Counted from the first letter of the stretch, positions 1 to 9,251 are shown. The stretch: DNA of 64,000 nt from Micromonospora echinospora (GCF_014203425.1 NZ_JACHJC010000001.1:4862001-4926000); one strand, 5' to 3'. The notes: generated by a model from the sequence alone, not told the origin. A program made the numbers and translations.

Positions 1-632
1 ACGCGCAGCGCGGCCAGCCCGTACGCCTTGGAAAACGTGCGCAGCACGCAGACGTTGTCGTACGCCCGGTACAGGTCCATCCCGTCCGGCGAGCGCGGGT
101 CGGTGACGAACTCGCGGTACGCCTCGTCCACGATGACCGGTACGTCGGCCGGGATGCGGTCCAGGAACGCCTCGACGTCGTCGCGGCGCAGCGCCGCCCC
201 GGTCGGGTTGTTCGGGTTGCACAGCAGCACGCAGCGGGTCCGCTCGGTCACCGCGTCCGCCATCGCGGGCAGGTCGTGGGCGTACCCGTCCATCGGCACC
301 GGCACGGCGCGGGCCCCGGCGTTGCCGATGATCAGCGGGTAGCCCTCGAACGACAGGGCCGGGTGGACGACGTCCGGCCGGGGCCCGAGGGACTGCACGA
401 GGTGCTGGCACAGCCCGGCCGAGCCGGGGCCGACGAGGATCGCCTCCGGCCCCACGCCGAGGCGTTGCGACAGCGCGGCCACGAGCGCCGCCGACGTGCG
501 GTCCGGGTAGCGCTGCAGCGCCGCGGCGGCGTCGGTGACCACCCGCCGGACGCCCGGCAGTGGCGGGTAGGGGGTCTCGTTCATGGACAGGTCGGCCGGC
601 GGGTGCGTCCCGACGGCGGTGCCAGGCGTCAT
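1..632 (-). CDS. HisC-like PLP aminotransferase, 3' end cut by window
   Basis: This is a class I/II, fold type I PLP aminotransferase resembling histidinol-phosphate aminotransferase. The readable 210 residues carry the family landmarks: an N-terminal LSMNETPYPPLP segment, CNPNNPTGA (cofactor-pocket Asn), VDEAY (the Asp that pairs with the pyridine nitrogen), and TFSKAYGLAALRV with the Schiff-base lysine near the window edge. The C-terminal third is outside the window. The start ATG overlaps the FAD monooxygenase stop by 4 nt, so it is the last visible gene of the coupled terpenoid operon. It probably transaminates a pathway intermediate, although histidine or aromatic amino acid metabolism cannot be excluded from sequence alone. 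The class assignment is firm and the substrate unknown. Confidence 0.85.
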   Translation of the reverse strand, partial: MTPGTAVGTHPPADLSMNETPYPPLPGVRRVVTDAAAALQRYPDRTSAALVAALSQRLGVGPEAILVGPGSAGLCQHLVQSLGPRPDVVHPALSFEGYPLIIGNAGARAVPVPMDGYAHDLPAMADAVTERTRCVLLCNPNNPTGAALRRDDVEAFLDRIPADVPVIVDEAYREFVTDPRSPDGMDLYRAYDNVCVLRTFSKAYGLAALR

Positions 633-1900
633 TGTCGCTCACTTTCCGAGGGGACCGGCGGGGTGTGCGCGTGCCGGTCGGCCAGGAGCCCGAGCTGGTA
701 CAGCCGGTCGACCGCGGACAGCGGCCGGACGTCGGTGCCGGAGAGGTTTCCGGCGGTGAGCCCGAGCAGGCGGGGGTTGGCGGCGGTGCGGCGCATCATC
801 CGGGCGCCGAGCAGCTTCGGCAGCCCGGACAGCGCGGTGATCATGCGGGAGGCGTTGTGGCTGACTGTCGCGACGTGGTCCAGCCGGGGCCGCCGCGCCG
901 CCTCGAAGGCGAGCAGCGCCCGGTCCACCGCCGCCGGGTCCGGCGTGCCGCCCTCGGCCGCCAGGCAGGCGGCGAGCGTCTCGGCGTCGCCGAGGGAGCT
1001 GTTGACGCCCTGCGCCGCCATCGGGTGCACCGCGTGGGCCGCCTCGCCGGCGAGCGCGAGCCCCGGCACGGCCAGGCGCGCGCTGCGCAGCCGATAGACC
1101 GCGAGCAGCTGGCGCCGGTCCAGGCTCGCGCGCAGGGCCGCGCCCAGCGGGCGGATCGCCGGCACGTCGGCGAGCAGCCGGTCGCACCACGCGCCCAGGT
1201 CGACGCGTCCCCGGAACTCGTCCGGCGCCACCTGCGCGTACAGGCGGCACCGCCCGCCCGGCAGCGGGTAGACCAGGCAGAGTCCCCGGCCGGTGCGGTA
1301 GGCGGACACCTCCTCGGCCACCTCGGCGCCGGCCACGTCGAAGGCGACCAGGCCGTGCGGGTACTCCTGGCGCCGCACCCCGATCCCGGCGCAGCGGCGC
1401 AGTGGCGACGACATGCCGTCGGCGGCGACCACCAGCGGCGCGCGGATCTCCTGCTCGGCGCCGTCCGCGACGACCCGGACGCCGCCGACCCGTCCGTCGC
1501 CGTCGCGCAGGACGTCTGTGACACGCGCTCCCCACCGGATGCGCGCTCCGGGGGGCAGCCGGTCGGTGAGCACGCGGCGCAGGTCGCCGTAGTCGGCGCA
1601 GAGGATCTGCCGGTACGCCCCGGGCAGCCCGGCGTAGTCCAGGCAGAGCAACGGCTCGCCGGCCGGGTCGCGGATGGCCAGCCGCCCGACCGGGCGCGCG
1701 CCGGTGGCCCGCAGGGCGTCCAGCAGACCCCAGGAGTCGAGGATGCGTACCGTTTCGGGCTGCAGGATCTCGCCCTTGGCGATCGACGCGGGGGTGCGCT
1801 GCCGGTCCAGCACCAGCACCCGCAGGCCGAGCGCGACGAGCGCCCGGGCGCAGGCCAGGCCCCCCGCGCCCGCGCCGGCCACCACCACGTCGGGGGTCAT
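629..1900 (-). CDS. FAD-dependent monooxygenase (PHBH/UbiH-like)
   Basis: This 423-residue group A flavoprotein monooxygenase has the Rossmann FAD motif GAGAGG at residues 9-14, the DG motif within AADGMSSPLR near 159-168, and the ribityl-binding GEAAHAVHP motif at 285-293. No transmembrane anchor is evident. It overlaps the upstream cyclase gene and the downstream aminotransferase gene by 4 nt each, so the three are probably translationally coupled. In bacterial meroterpenoid and indolosesquiterpene pathways, flavoproteins of this type epoxidise a prenyl double bond before cyclisation. Because the neighbouring cyclase lacks its usual proton donor, an epoxidase role is an attractive inference. 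Ring hydroxylation of an aromatic partner is the alternative. Confidence 0.88.
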   Translation of the reverse strand: MTPDVVVAGAGAGGLACARALVALGLRVLVLDRQRTPASIAKGEILQPETVRILDSWGLLDALRATGARPVGRLAIRDPAGEPLLCLDYAGLPGAYRQILCADYGDLRRVLTDRLPPGARIRWGARVTDVLRDGDGRVGGVRVVADGAEQEIRAPLVVAADGMSSPLRRCAGIGVRRQEYPHGLVAFDVAGAEVAEEVSAYRTGRGLCLVYPLPGGRCRLYAQVAPDEFRGRVDLGAWCDRLLADVPAIRPLGAALRASLDRRQLLAVYRLRSARLAVPGLALAGEAAHAVHPMAAQGVNSSLGDAETLAACLAAEGGTPDPAAVDRALLAFEAARRPRLDHVATVSHNASRMITALSGLPKLLGARMMRRTAANPRLLGLTAGNLSGTDVRPLSAVDRLYQLGLLADRHAHTPPVPSESERQ

Positions 1901-3597
1901 CGGGTCACCGCGCCCGGCGCGACGTCCGGCCGCGCGGCGGCGACCCGGCGGTACTCGCCGAGTGCTCGCAGCGCCAGCGCCTGGGTGATCACGGCGTTCG
2001 GGTAGCGCATGTGGTGGCGGATGTAGTTGCACACCCGGGCCGCCGGCCAGGTCCCGTCCGGCCCGGCGGCGGCGACCAGCCAGGCCACGCCCCGGTCCAC
2101 CGCGCCGGTGGCGTCCGGGTCGCCGGTGGAGAGCAGGCCCTGGACCGCCCAGGACGTCTCCTCGACCGAGCCCGCCGTGCCGTCGCCCGGCCCCCACGAG
2201 CCGTCGGGCAGCTGGGTGTCGCGCAGCCACCGGGCCGCCCGGCGCACCACCTCGTGCCGGGCGTGCCCGACCCGGGACAGCGCGCCGACCACGACAGCGG
2301 TGCCGGAGGTGTGGTCGCGGTACCAGAGGTTCTCGAACGTGCCGTCGGGCGCGGCCCGGGTCAGCAGCCAGGCCGCCGCCCGGGTGATCGCGGGGTGGTC
2401 GCCCGGGTGGCCGGCGTCGTGCAGCGCGAGGATCGCCTGGCTGGTAATGGCCGGGCAGGGGCCGTCGTTGGCGAGCCGGGTGTCGCGTACCCACAGGCTC
2501 CACGAGCCGCGGCTGTCCTGGCGGCCGACGAGCCACGCCAGTCCGTCACGCAGGACCGGGTCGCCGTCGGCGCCGGGGAAGCCGGCCAGCGCGGAGAGGA
2601 TCTCGGCGGACTCCAGCGTCACCGGCCAGCCGCGCGCGTTCGAGTAGCTCCACCCGCCCGGCGGCACGTCCAGCACCTCGAACGCCTCCGGTTTGCGGCC
2701 GGCGTGGAGGAACTCCCGGGTGGCGCGCAGCCGGGGGTCGTCGGCGTACCCGGCCGCGTTCAGCCCGGTCGCCGCGTACCCGGTCCGGGTCAGGTCCAGG
2801 TTGGTGACCGCGTCCCAGGCGCCGTCGGGGCGTACCGCCCGGCGCAGCCAGCCGACGACGGCGCGGGCGATGTCCGGCGCCTCACCGCTGCGGGCCAGGC
2901 CGAGCAGCACCAGCGCGGCCGGCCACGGGTCCTCGCTGAGCGCGCCGGTGCGGCCCTCGTGGTCGTGGATGGACCGCAGCAGCCGCAGCGCCGTCGGCCG
3001 GGCCCGGCGCAGCGTGGCCCGGCGCAGGCGGCCGGTCGGCAGCAGGTCCGCCTGCATCAGGGCGAGCCCGATGAACGGCGCGGTACGGAACGACAGGCGC
3101 TGCCGGCGTACCCGGTCGAACAGGACGATCTCCAGTGGCAGCCGGCGCAGCGGGCCGGCCTCGGCGGTCATCCCGGCCATGGTGAGCAGCTGGCGGCAGA
3201 GCAGGGAGATGGCCGGGTCGGTGACGGTGTCGACGCCGCCCAGCGCGGCCAGCCGGGCCCGGCCCGCCGCGATCGCCTCGGCGCTGTCGGACGGCGCGGT
3301 CAGGGCCAGCGCCGCGATCGCGACGGCGGTGGGCACGACAGCGGTTCCGGCGCCCACCACGCCGCCCCAGCCGCCGTCGTCGTGCTGCTGCCGGCGTAGC
3401 CACGCGGTTCCGGCGCCGACCAGGTCCGCGCTGCCGGCCGGGTCGGCGGCGTGCAGCGCGGCCACCGCGCCCGCGGTGCCCAGCACCGAGGCGGGCGGGT
3501 CGTCGCCGAAGGCGCCGTCGGGGCGACGCCGGCGGAAGAGCGCCTCGGCGCCGGCGGTGACGGCCTTCCCGACGGCCTCGGCGGTCACAGTGGTCAT
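1897..3597 (-). CDS. Squalene-hopene-cyclase-like terpene cyclase lacking DXDD
   Basis: This 566-residue protein is built of prenyltransferase/squalene-oxidase repeats, with QW-like motifs near residues 70-79, 256-262, 359-369, 415-425, 463-469 and 511-519. That is the double alpha-barrel architecture of class II triterpene/diterpene cyclases. The length is somewhat below the roughly 630 residues of squalene-hopene cyclases. Where those have GGW...P-DVDDTA, this protein reads GGWSYSNARGWPVTLESAE at about 314-332, so the proton-donating DXDD is absent, and no DXDD occurs elsewhere. It is coupled by 4-nt overlaps to the UbiA gene upstream and the FAD monooxygenase downstream. I infer cyclisation of a prenyl or epoxyprenyl substrate, but a non-canonical or non-catalytic role is possible. 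Confidence 0.8.
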   Translation of the reverse strand: MTTVTAEAVGKAVTAGAEALFRRRRPDGAFGDDPPASVLGTAGAVAALHAADPAGSADLVGAGTAWLRRQQHDDGGWGGVVGAGTAVVPTAVAIAALALTAPSDSAEAIAAGRARLAALGGVDTVTDPAISLLCRQLLTMAGMTAEAGPLRRLPLEIVLFDRVRRQRLSFRTAPFIGLALMQADLLPTGRLRRATLRRARPTALRLLRSIHDHEGRTGALSEDPWPAALVLLGLARSGEAPDIARAVVGWLRRAVRPDGAWDAVTNLDLTRTGYAATGLNAAGYADDPRLRATREFLHAGRKPEAFEVLDVPPGGWSYSNARGWPVTLESAEILSALAGFPGADGDPVLRDGLAWLVGRQDSRGSWSLWVRDTRLANDGPCPAITSQAILALHDAGHPGDHPAITRAAAWLLTRAAPDGTFENLWYRDHTSGTAVVVGALSRVGHARHEVVRRAARWLRDTQLPDGSWGPGDGTAGSVEETSWAVQGLLSTGDPDATGAVDRGVAWLVAAAGPDGTWPAARVCNYIRHHMRYPNAVITQALALRALGEYRRVAAARPDVAPGAVTR

Positions 3598-4631
3598 CGC
3601 GCGTCCTCCACCGGTACTCGACTGTGGGTGGCGAGGGTCAGGCCCGCGACCGGCGGGCCGAGTTCGTGCCGGGCGCGCATGGCGCGCTGCGCGACCCAGG
3701 TCAGCACGACCATCGGCAGCGCGAGCGCGAGCTGCACCGCGAAGCCGAGGCCCAGCCCGACCGCCGCGGAGGCCAGCGCGACCCGCTCGACCACCAGGAC
3801 CGAGTGCGCGCGCAGCGCCACCACGACCGGCATTCCGCCGCGCCGCCGCACCAGCGGGGCCAGCGCGACGACGCCGGTCAGCAGGACCACGAGCACGGTG
3901 ACCAGGTACGCGGTCCGCGCGCCCCGGCCGGCGAGCAGTCCGGCGGCGACGGCGGCGGCGATCGCGACGGCGTAGAGCGCCAGCACGGTCCGCACCGCGA
4001 ACGGCACGCCCCGCCCCACCGGCAGTGTCCGGTAGCCGCCGGCGCGGTCGCCGTCGATGTCGCGCAGCGCGCCCACCAGGTTGGACATCGCGTCGTGCGA
4101 CCAGAACGCGACGGCGAGCGCGAGCAGCACCGGCGCCGCCGAGGCGCGGTCCGGCGCGAGGCCGGCGGCGAGCGCGCCGTAGACGAGCGCGACCGCGCCG
4201 AGCGCGCCGCGGACCAGGTTGCCGGCGATGCCGCGGGCCTTGAACCACCTGCTGTACGCGACGATGCCGCAGCCGGCCAGCAGCGCGGCCAGTGTGGTGC
4301 CCCACCCGCCCAGCACGGCCAGGACGCCGAGCAGCGCGAACCAGGCGCAGCCGCACCACAGCGCGGTGCCCGCGCCCAGGCGGCTGGAGGGGATGGGCCG
4401 GTGCGGTTTGCTGCCGGCGTCCAGGTGCCTGTCGAAGTAGTCGCCGAGGTAGTGGCCGCCGAGCCAGCCGGCGGTCGGCGCGGCCCACGCCGACAGCAGC
4501 ACCCACGGATGGTGCGGGCCACCGGCCACGGCGGCGCCGGCCAGGCCGACGAGCCCGACGTACCAGAGGGTGTAGGGCCGCCAGGTCTCGACGTGGGCCC
4601 GCAGTGCCCGCACGGCGGCGGCTGTGCTCAC
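3594..4631 (-). CDS. UbiA-family prenyltransferase
   Basis: This 345-residue polytopic membrane protein belongs to the UbiA superfamily of Mg-dependent prenyltransferases. The first aspartate-rich motif is GDYFDRHLD (residues 63-71, NDxxDxxxD with N replaced by G) and the second is RDIDGDRAGGYRTLP. About eight hydrophobic helices are visible. The GTG start at 4631 overlaps the prenyl diphosphate synthase stop (GTGA), and its stop overlaps the cyclase start. The neighbouring synthase suggests it transfers a C20 or similar chain to an aromatic or other polar acceptor, which the cyclase then folds. Some UbiA proteins are themselves terpene cyclases, so that alternative is open. Family assignment is firm, the acceptor unknown. 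Confidence 0.88.
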   Translation of the reverse strand: MSTAAAVRALRAHVETWRPYTLWYVGLVGLAGAAVAGGPHHPWVLLSAWAAPTAGWLGGHYLGDYFDRHLDAGSKPHRPIPSSRLGAGTALWCGCAWFALLGVLAVLGGWGTTLAALLAGCGIVAYSRWFKARGIAGNLVRGALGAVALVYGALAAGLAPDRASAAPVLLALAVAFWSHDAMSNLVGALRDIDGDRAGGYRTLPVGRGVPFAVRTVLALYAVAIAAAVAAGLLAGRGARTAYLVTVLVVLLTGVVALAPLVRRRGGMPVVVALRAHSVLVVERVALASAAVGLGLGFAVQLALALPMVVLTWVAQRAMRARHELGPPVAGLTLATHSRVPVEDAR

Positions 4632-5647
4632 GCCGTCCCGCTCGTCATCCAGGCCGCGATGCCGGTGAGCACGTCCGTTCCCGCGGACGGGGTGAGCACG
4701 GCCAGCTCGGCGCGGGCCAGCTCGGCGTGCCCCACCATCCGCAGGCGGGCGCCGTCGACCGCGCCGACGTCGCGGAGCAGCGCGGCGATCCACTCGACGT
4801 CGCCGGGACCGGCGCCGCGCCGGTGCAGCACCGCCAGCAGCTCCACCCGGGTCGCGTCGGTGACCGCGTCGTACGCCAGCAGCAGCGGCAGGGTCGGGCG
4901 GCCGTTGTTGAGGTCGCTCGTCGCGGGCTTGCCGGTCTGTTCCGGGGTGGCCAGATAGGACAGCAGGTCGTCGCGGATCTGGAAGGCCATGCCGAGGTGC
5001 TCGCCGTACCGGGCCAGCGCCGAGGCCACCGGCTGGTCCGCGCCGCCGAGCAGCGCGCCGATCTCGCACACCGCGCGGAACAGCGCGCCGGTCTTGAGCC
5101 GGATCATCTCCGGATACCAGCGGGCGCCCGCGTCCAGGTCTCCGACGAGCCGCGCCTCCAGCGCCTGCCCCCGGCAGAGGTCCTGTCCCGCCTCGGCCAG
5201 CGCGGCCACGGCCGCGACGACCGGGCCCGGGGGCACGCCCCGGCCGCCCTCCACCACGGCCCGGAAAGCGTGGAAGATCAGGTGGTCGCCGGCCACGATG
5301 GCACCGGGGATGCCGTACTTCACCGGGACCGCCGGGCGGCCGCGGCGCAGCGTGTCGGCGTCGATGATGTCGTCGTGCACGAGCGTCGCGACGTGCAGGT
5401 ACTCGGTGGCGAGCGCCGCGGCGAGGACGTCGCGGGGCGATCCGCCCACCGCCTCGGCCGCGTGCAGCGTCATCATCGGGCGCAGCATCTTGCCCGCCGG
5501 CAGCAGCGCGTAGCGCACTATCGCGTCGAGCTGGTCGGGTGTCTCGGGCCACCGCCGTCCGAGTTCGGCGCGCAGCAGCCGCCCCGATTCGCTGCGGGCG
5601 AGATCGTCGATGAAGGGCGGATATCGCGTGGAGCCAGCAACCGTCAT
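4628..5647 (-). CDS. Polyprenyl diphosphate synthase (GGPP-type)
   Basis: This is a 339-residue trans-isoprenyl diphosphate synthase. The first Asp-rich motif is DDIID at 92-96. The second is DDLLS at 226-230, where the final Asp is replaced by Ser. Residues five and four positions before the first motif are Ala and Thr, small side chains that by analogy allow products longer than C15. I therefore favour geranylgeranyl diphosphate, without proof. The ATG at 5647 is preceded by a purine-rich AAAGGG stretch. It is the first gene of the coupled leftward operon with the UbiA, cyclase, FAD monooxygenase and aminotransferase genes, and supplies its prenyl donor. Confidence 0.9.
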   Translation of the reverse strand: MTVAGSTRYPPFIDDLARSESGRLLRAELGRRWPETPDQLDAIVRYALLPAGKMLRPMMTLHAAEAVGGSPRDVLAAALATEYLHVATLVHDDIIDADTLRRGRPAVPVKYGIPGAIVAGDHLIFHAFRAVVEGGRGVPPGPVVAAVAALAEAGQDLCRGQALEARLVGDLDAGARWYPEMIRLKTGALFRAVCEIGALLGGADQPVASALARYGEHLGMAFQIRDDLLSYLATPEQTGKPATSDLNNGRPTLPLLLAYDAVTDATRVELLAVLHRRGAGPGDVEWIAALLRDVGAVDGARLRMVGHAELARAELAVLTPSAGTDVLTGIAAWMTSGTA

Positions 5648-5890
5648 GACGCGTCGACCCTTTCGCGAGGGATCGGCTAGTCGCCACGCGAGACGTTACC
5701 GGCCACCCGGTCCGCGGACAACCATTGATAAATGCGCGGGGATATGGGTGGTCGCAAATGTCGTGACCGCATTTCTCAGCACATTGACCGATGACCAGAG
5801 AAATCCGCCGTTCCACCCAGGGCCGCCATGTCGATGCATATACGTCAATGATCGGGCGCACGGGACGGCACCGGACAGGTGCGACGCGCC
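5648..5890. promoter_or_regulatory. AT-richer promoter region of the terpenoid operon
   Basis: This 243-bp gap lies upstream of the prenyl diphosphate synthase gene and is clearly poorer in GC than its surroundings, as expected of a promoter. It contains an inverted repeat with 7-bp arms ATTTCTC (5771-5777) and GAGAAAT (5798-5804), 20 nt apart, and a small palindrome CATTGATAAATG near 5723-5734. These could be regulator sites. I did not find a convincing -35/-10 pair. Confidence 0.45.
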
Positions 5891-6916
5891 TCAGGCGCCG
5901 GCGGCAAACTCCATGAGCGTGAGCCCGTCGGCGCCGTGGTAGGTGCGCCGGGGCGACAGGCCCGCGGCGGCGGCCAGCTCGGCGTACTCGGGCACCCCGC
6001 GCTCGCGGCCACCGACGAGCACCAGCATCCGCAGGTCGTACGGGGACAGGTACGGCACGTGCGGCACTGTCGGCAGCACCTCGATGACGAGCACCCGTCC
6101 GGCCGCTCCGGCCGCCTCCGCGCAGCGCCGCAGGATCGCCGTGGCGTGGGCGTCGCTCCAGTCGGTGAGCGCGCGCGAGACCACGTACACGTCGGCGCCG
6201 GGCGGCAGCGGGGCGAAGAAGTCGCCGGTCACGGCCTCGGCCCGGTCGGCCAGGCCGCACTCGGCGAACGTGGCGGCGGCGGTGGCCACCGGCTCGGCCC
6301 GGTCGACGAGCGTGCCCCGCAGGTGCGGATGGGCGCCCAGCACCTCCCGCAGCAGCCCGCCCGCGCCCCCGGCCACGTCCACCACGTGGCGCGCCTCGTG
6401 CCAGGGATAGAGCGCCGCGACCTCGGGCGCGGTGAACCGCTGCTGGCTGAGCATCAGCGCGTCGAAGTAGGCCCGGTGGTCCGGGTGGGCGTCCAGGTCG
6501 GCCCAGAAGTCCCGCCCGTGCACCTCGCGGTAGCCGGGCCCGCCGGTGCGGATCGCGTGCGGCAGACCGGCCCAGGCCAGGTCCATCCGCGCGCCGAGGC
6601 CACCGAGGTCCAGGTAGGCGCCGAGGCCGCCGCCCTCGCGGTCGCAGAGCAGCTCGCCGACGTCGGTCAGTCCGAAGACGTCCGGCGACACCTCGACGAA
6701 CACGCCCCGGTGCGCGAGGTAGCGCAGCAGGCGGCCCAGCGCGGCGGCGTCGGCGCTGCACGCGTCGGCCAGCTCGGGCAGACCGGTGACGCCGTCGGCG
6801 ATCAGATCCGGCACGCGCAGCGTCACCACCGTGCGAACCGCGAACGGGGTGGCCAGGTCGGTGAGCCGGTCGAGCCGCTCGGCCGCGTCACCCTCGATCG
6901 GGGCATCGATCGCCAC
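5891..6916 (-). CDS. SAM-dependent O-methyltransferase (family 2, DnrK-like)
   Basis: This 341-residue protein has the two-part layout of small-molecule O-methyltransferases. An N-terminal winged-helix dimerisation domain ([19 protein letters not shown] onward) is followed by a Rossmann SAM domain with [16 protein letters not shown] as motif I and [18 protein letters not shown] as the later acidic loop region. I chose the GTG at 6916 because GGGAGGAGG, an excellent Shine-Dalgarno, sits 5 nt upstream; a longer reading to 7018 has no such site. The gene is on the same strand as the terpenoid operon but separated by 243 bp. It likely methylates a hydroxyl or carboxyl of the cluster product. Confidence 0.85.
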   Translation of the reverse strand: MAIDAPIEGDAAERLDRLTDLATPFAVRTVVTLRVPDLIADGVTGLPELADACSADAAALGRLLRYLAHRGVFVEVSPDVFGLTDVGELLCDREGGGLGAYLDLGGLGARMDLAWAGLPHAIRTGGPGYREVHGRDFWADLDAHPDHRAYFDALMLSQQRFTAPEVAALYPWHEARHVVDVAGGAGGLLREVLGAHPHLRGTLVDRAEPVATAAATFAECGLADRAEAVTGDFFAPLPPGADVYVVSRALTDWSDAHATAILRRCAEAAGAAGRVLVIEVLPTVPHVPYLSPYDLRMLVLVGGRERGVPEYAELAAAAGLSPRRTYHGADGLTLMEFAAGA

Positions 6917-7076
6917 CCGCGCCTCCTCCCACGTCGCGGGGCGGCCTCGCCGCCCGCCGGCCCCGAATGGTTCCAGGCGCACGCGGGGTGAGTCAACGAC
7001 GACGGCTGGTGAGGACATTCACGGACGTGGAACAATTCGCGGACCAGCCGTGGCGCGCAGACCGGAGGGATCATCG

Positions 7077-7940
7077 ATGACCACATCCATCGCGGCCGAG
7101 GTCCGGCTCGTCTCCGGCGCGCTGGGCGCCGAGATCCACGGCATCGACCTCAACACGCTCACCGACGAGGGCTTCGCGCTGATCCACGACCTGCTGCTCA
7201 AGCACCAGGTGGTCTTCCTCGCCGGCCAGACCGGGCTGACGCCGCAGGCGCACGTGGCGTTCGGCCGCCGCTTCGGCGAGGTCGAGCTGCACCCCTACCT
7301 GCCCCGGCTGGACGGGCACCCGGAGATCGTCGTGATCGACTCCGCCGACGGCGGCAAGGTCGACGTCTGGCACACCGACATGACGTTCCACCAGAGCCCG
7401 CCGATCGCCTCGATCCTGCATCTGGTCCAGCTGCCCGAGGTCGGCGGCGACACCATGTGGACCAACCAGTACCGGGTCTACGAGGCGCTCTCCGCGCCGA
7501 TGCGGGACCTGCTCGACGGGCTGACCGCCATCCACGTCATCCGGATCGGCACCGAGTTCACCAGCCGCGCCGAGCACCCGGTGGTCCGGGTGCACCCGGA
7601 GACCGGGCGCCGCTCGCTGTATGTCAACCGGCTGTTCACCTCGCACATCCCGCAGCTGACCCGCAACGAGAGCGACGCGCTGCTGGAGCACCTGTTCGCC
7701 TTCTCCGAGAGTCCCCAGTTCACCTGCCGCTACCGCTGGCGGGCCGGGGACGTCGCGGTCTGGGACAACCGGGTGACTCAGCACTACGCGGTGAACGACT
7801 ACGAAGGACTGCGGCGCGGGCAGCGGATCACCGTGCTCGGCGACCACCCGACCGGGAACCCACCGCGCTGGGAGCACTACGTGCCCGCGCCCGGCCAGCG
7901 TTACTGGCCGGACCGGGTCAACGCGGTGGAGAGCTACTGA
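7077..7940 (+). CDS. TfdA-like Fe(II)/2-oxoglutarate dioxygenase
   Basis: This 287-residue member of the TauD/TfdA family has the iron facial triad H99-x-D101 in VWHTDMTF and H236 in TQHYAVNDY, with R250 in GQRITVLGD positioned to bind the 2-oxoglutarate carboxylate. The ATG at 7077 follows GGAGGGA at 7064-7070; the open frame upstream has no comparable site. It is transcribed away from the methyltransferase and converges on the P450 at 7948. In this cluster it probably hydroxylates, desaturates or ring-modifies an intermediate. Catabolic oxygenolytic cleavage, as in 2,4-D degradation, is less likely given the neighbours. Confidence 0.87.
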   Translation: MTTSIAAEVRLVSGALGAEIHGIDLNTLTDEGFALIHDLLLKHQVVFLAGQTGLTPQAHVAFGRRFGEVELHPYLPRLDGHPEIVVIDSADGGKVDVWHTDMTFHQSPPIASILHLVQLPEVGGDTMWTNQYRVYEALSAPMRDLLDGLTAIHVIRIGTEFTSRAEHPVVRVHPETGRRSLYVNRLFTSHIPQLTRNESDALLEHLFAFSESPQFTCRYRWRAGDVAVWDNRVTQHYAVNDYEGLRRGQRITVLGDHPTGNPPRWEHYVPAPGQRYWPDRVNAVESY

Positions 7941-7947
7941 CCGCCGT

Positions 7948-9114
7948 TCACCAGGTCACCGGGAACGAGGCGATGCCGCCGTTCATCCGGTCGTGCCGCC
8001 ACGGGATCTCCGCCGGCGGCACCGCCGGCGACAGCGCCGGCATCCGGGCCAGCAGCGCGCCCAGCGACAGCTCCACCTGCATCCGGCCCAGCGCCGTGCC
8101 GAGGCAGAAGTGCGGCCCGAAGCCGAAGGTCAGGTGCGGGACGTCGGGCCGGCGGTCGATGTCGAAGACGTTCGGCTCCGGGAAGAACCGGGGGTCGCGG
8201 TTGCCGGCCCACGGGACCGCCATCACGCAGTCCCCGGCGCGCATTGCGACGCCGCCGAGGACCAGGTCCTCCCGGACCACCTGTACCCGGAACATGGCGC
8301 TCACCGAGGTGTAGCGCAGGATCTCGTCGGTGGCGCGGGAGAGCTTCTCCGGCGCCGCGCGCAGCTTGGCCAGCTGCTCCGGGTGCTGGAACAGCGCGAG
8401 CAGGCCCGCGCTCGTCGAGTTGATCTCCAGCCCGCCGAGCAGCACGCCCATGGCCAGCTCGACCAGCTCGGCGTCGGCCAGCTCGTGCGTGCCGCGGACC
8501 CAGGCCGAGAGCAGGTCGTCGCCGGGCTCGGCCCGCTTGCGCGCGAGCTGACCGGCCAGGTAGTCCCGCAGCTGGGCCTGCGCGTCCGCGGCGTCGGCCG
8601 AGCCGTACGCGGTGACCGAGTTCAGTCCCTCGATCCAGGCGTAGAAGCGGGGACGGTCGGCGGCCGGCACCCCGAGCACGTCGCACACCACGAACACCGG
8701 CAGCGGCGCGACCAGCCCGGCCACCACGTCGGCCGGGCGCGGACCGGCGAGCATCGCGTCGACCAGCTCGTCCACCAGCCGCTGCACCCGGGGCCGGAAC
8801 GTCTCGATGCGGCGGGCGGTGAACGCGCGCGCGGCCACCCGGCGCACCGCCGCGTGCGGCGGACCGTCCATGTTCAACTCCCGGGGACCGCCGCCGTCCG
8901 GCGTCACGGTGGCGCCGAGCGGAAGCCGGGAGAAGCGGGGGTCGGCCAGGACGGTGCAGCAGTGCTCGTAGCCGAGCACCAGCCAGGCGGCCCGCCCGTC
9001 GGGCAGCCGAACCCGGCTGACCGGCTCGGCCACGACCATCTCCAGCAGCTCGGCGGGAAGATCGCCGGTGAATGGTTCGAACGGATAGGAACGCAACCCG
9101 GAATTGACGCTCAC
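7948..9114 (-). CDS. Cytochrome P450 with unusual I-helix
   Basis: This soluble bacterial P450 of about 388 residues has the ExxR helix (DEILRYTS) and heme-binding motif FGFGPHFCLG with the cysteine ligand. The I-helix reads LLGGLEINSTS: the acidic residue is kept, but the proton-relay Thr of AGxET is replaced by Ile-Asn. Some biosynthetic P450s, such as EryF, also lack this Thr and use substrate-assisted oxygen activation. The start is uncertain. I favour GTG at 9114, preceded by GGTGG; ATGs at 9153 and 9171 lack a Shine-Dalgarno, and the latter lies inside a repeated upstream element. It probably oxidises the cluster product. Confidence 0.87.
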   Translation of the reverse strand: MSVNSGLRSYPFEPFTGDLPAELLEMVVAEPVSRVRLPDGRAAWLVLGYEHCCTVLADPRFSRLPLGATVTPDGGGPRELNMDGPPHAAVRRVAARAFTARRIETFRPRVQRLVDELVDAMLAGPRPADVVAGLVAPLPVFVVCDVLGVPAADRPRFYAWIEGLNSVTAYGSADAADAQAQLRDYLAGQLARKRAEPGDDLLSAWVRGTHELADAELVELAMGVLLGGLEINSTSAGLLALFQHPEQLAKLRAAPEKLSRATDEILRYTSVSAMFRVQVVREDLVLGGVAMRAGDCVMAVPWAGNRDPRFFPEPNVFDIDRRPDVPHLTFGFGPHFCLGTALGRMQVELSLGALLARMPALSPAVPPAEIPWRHDRMNGGIASFPVTW

Positions 9115-9166
9115 GGCACCACCCGCCTGCTGATCGCGGTCCACCTCGGGCATCGGCCAAGACTCC

Positions 9167-9251
9167 AGCATCGGTTAGCCCGGCGTCAATATCCATTGCG
9201 GTCGTGCGCGACCTTCCGCGTACCGCGTCCATCACCTAGCATCGGTTGGCC
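9167..9251. promoter_or_regulatory. Two direct repeats in a divergent promoter
   Basis: The element AGCATCGGTTRGCC occurs twice in the same orientation, at 9167-9180 (R=A) and 9238-9251 (R=G). Thirteen of fourteen positions are identical and the starts are 71 bp apart. They flank the short region between the leftward P450 and the rightward glycosyltransferase, the place expected for a shared promoter. They may bind a cluster regulator, possibly in a looped arrangement; the binding factor is unknown. Confidence 0.5.
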
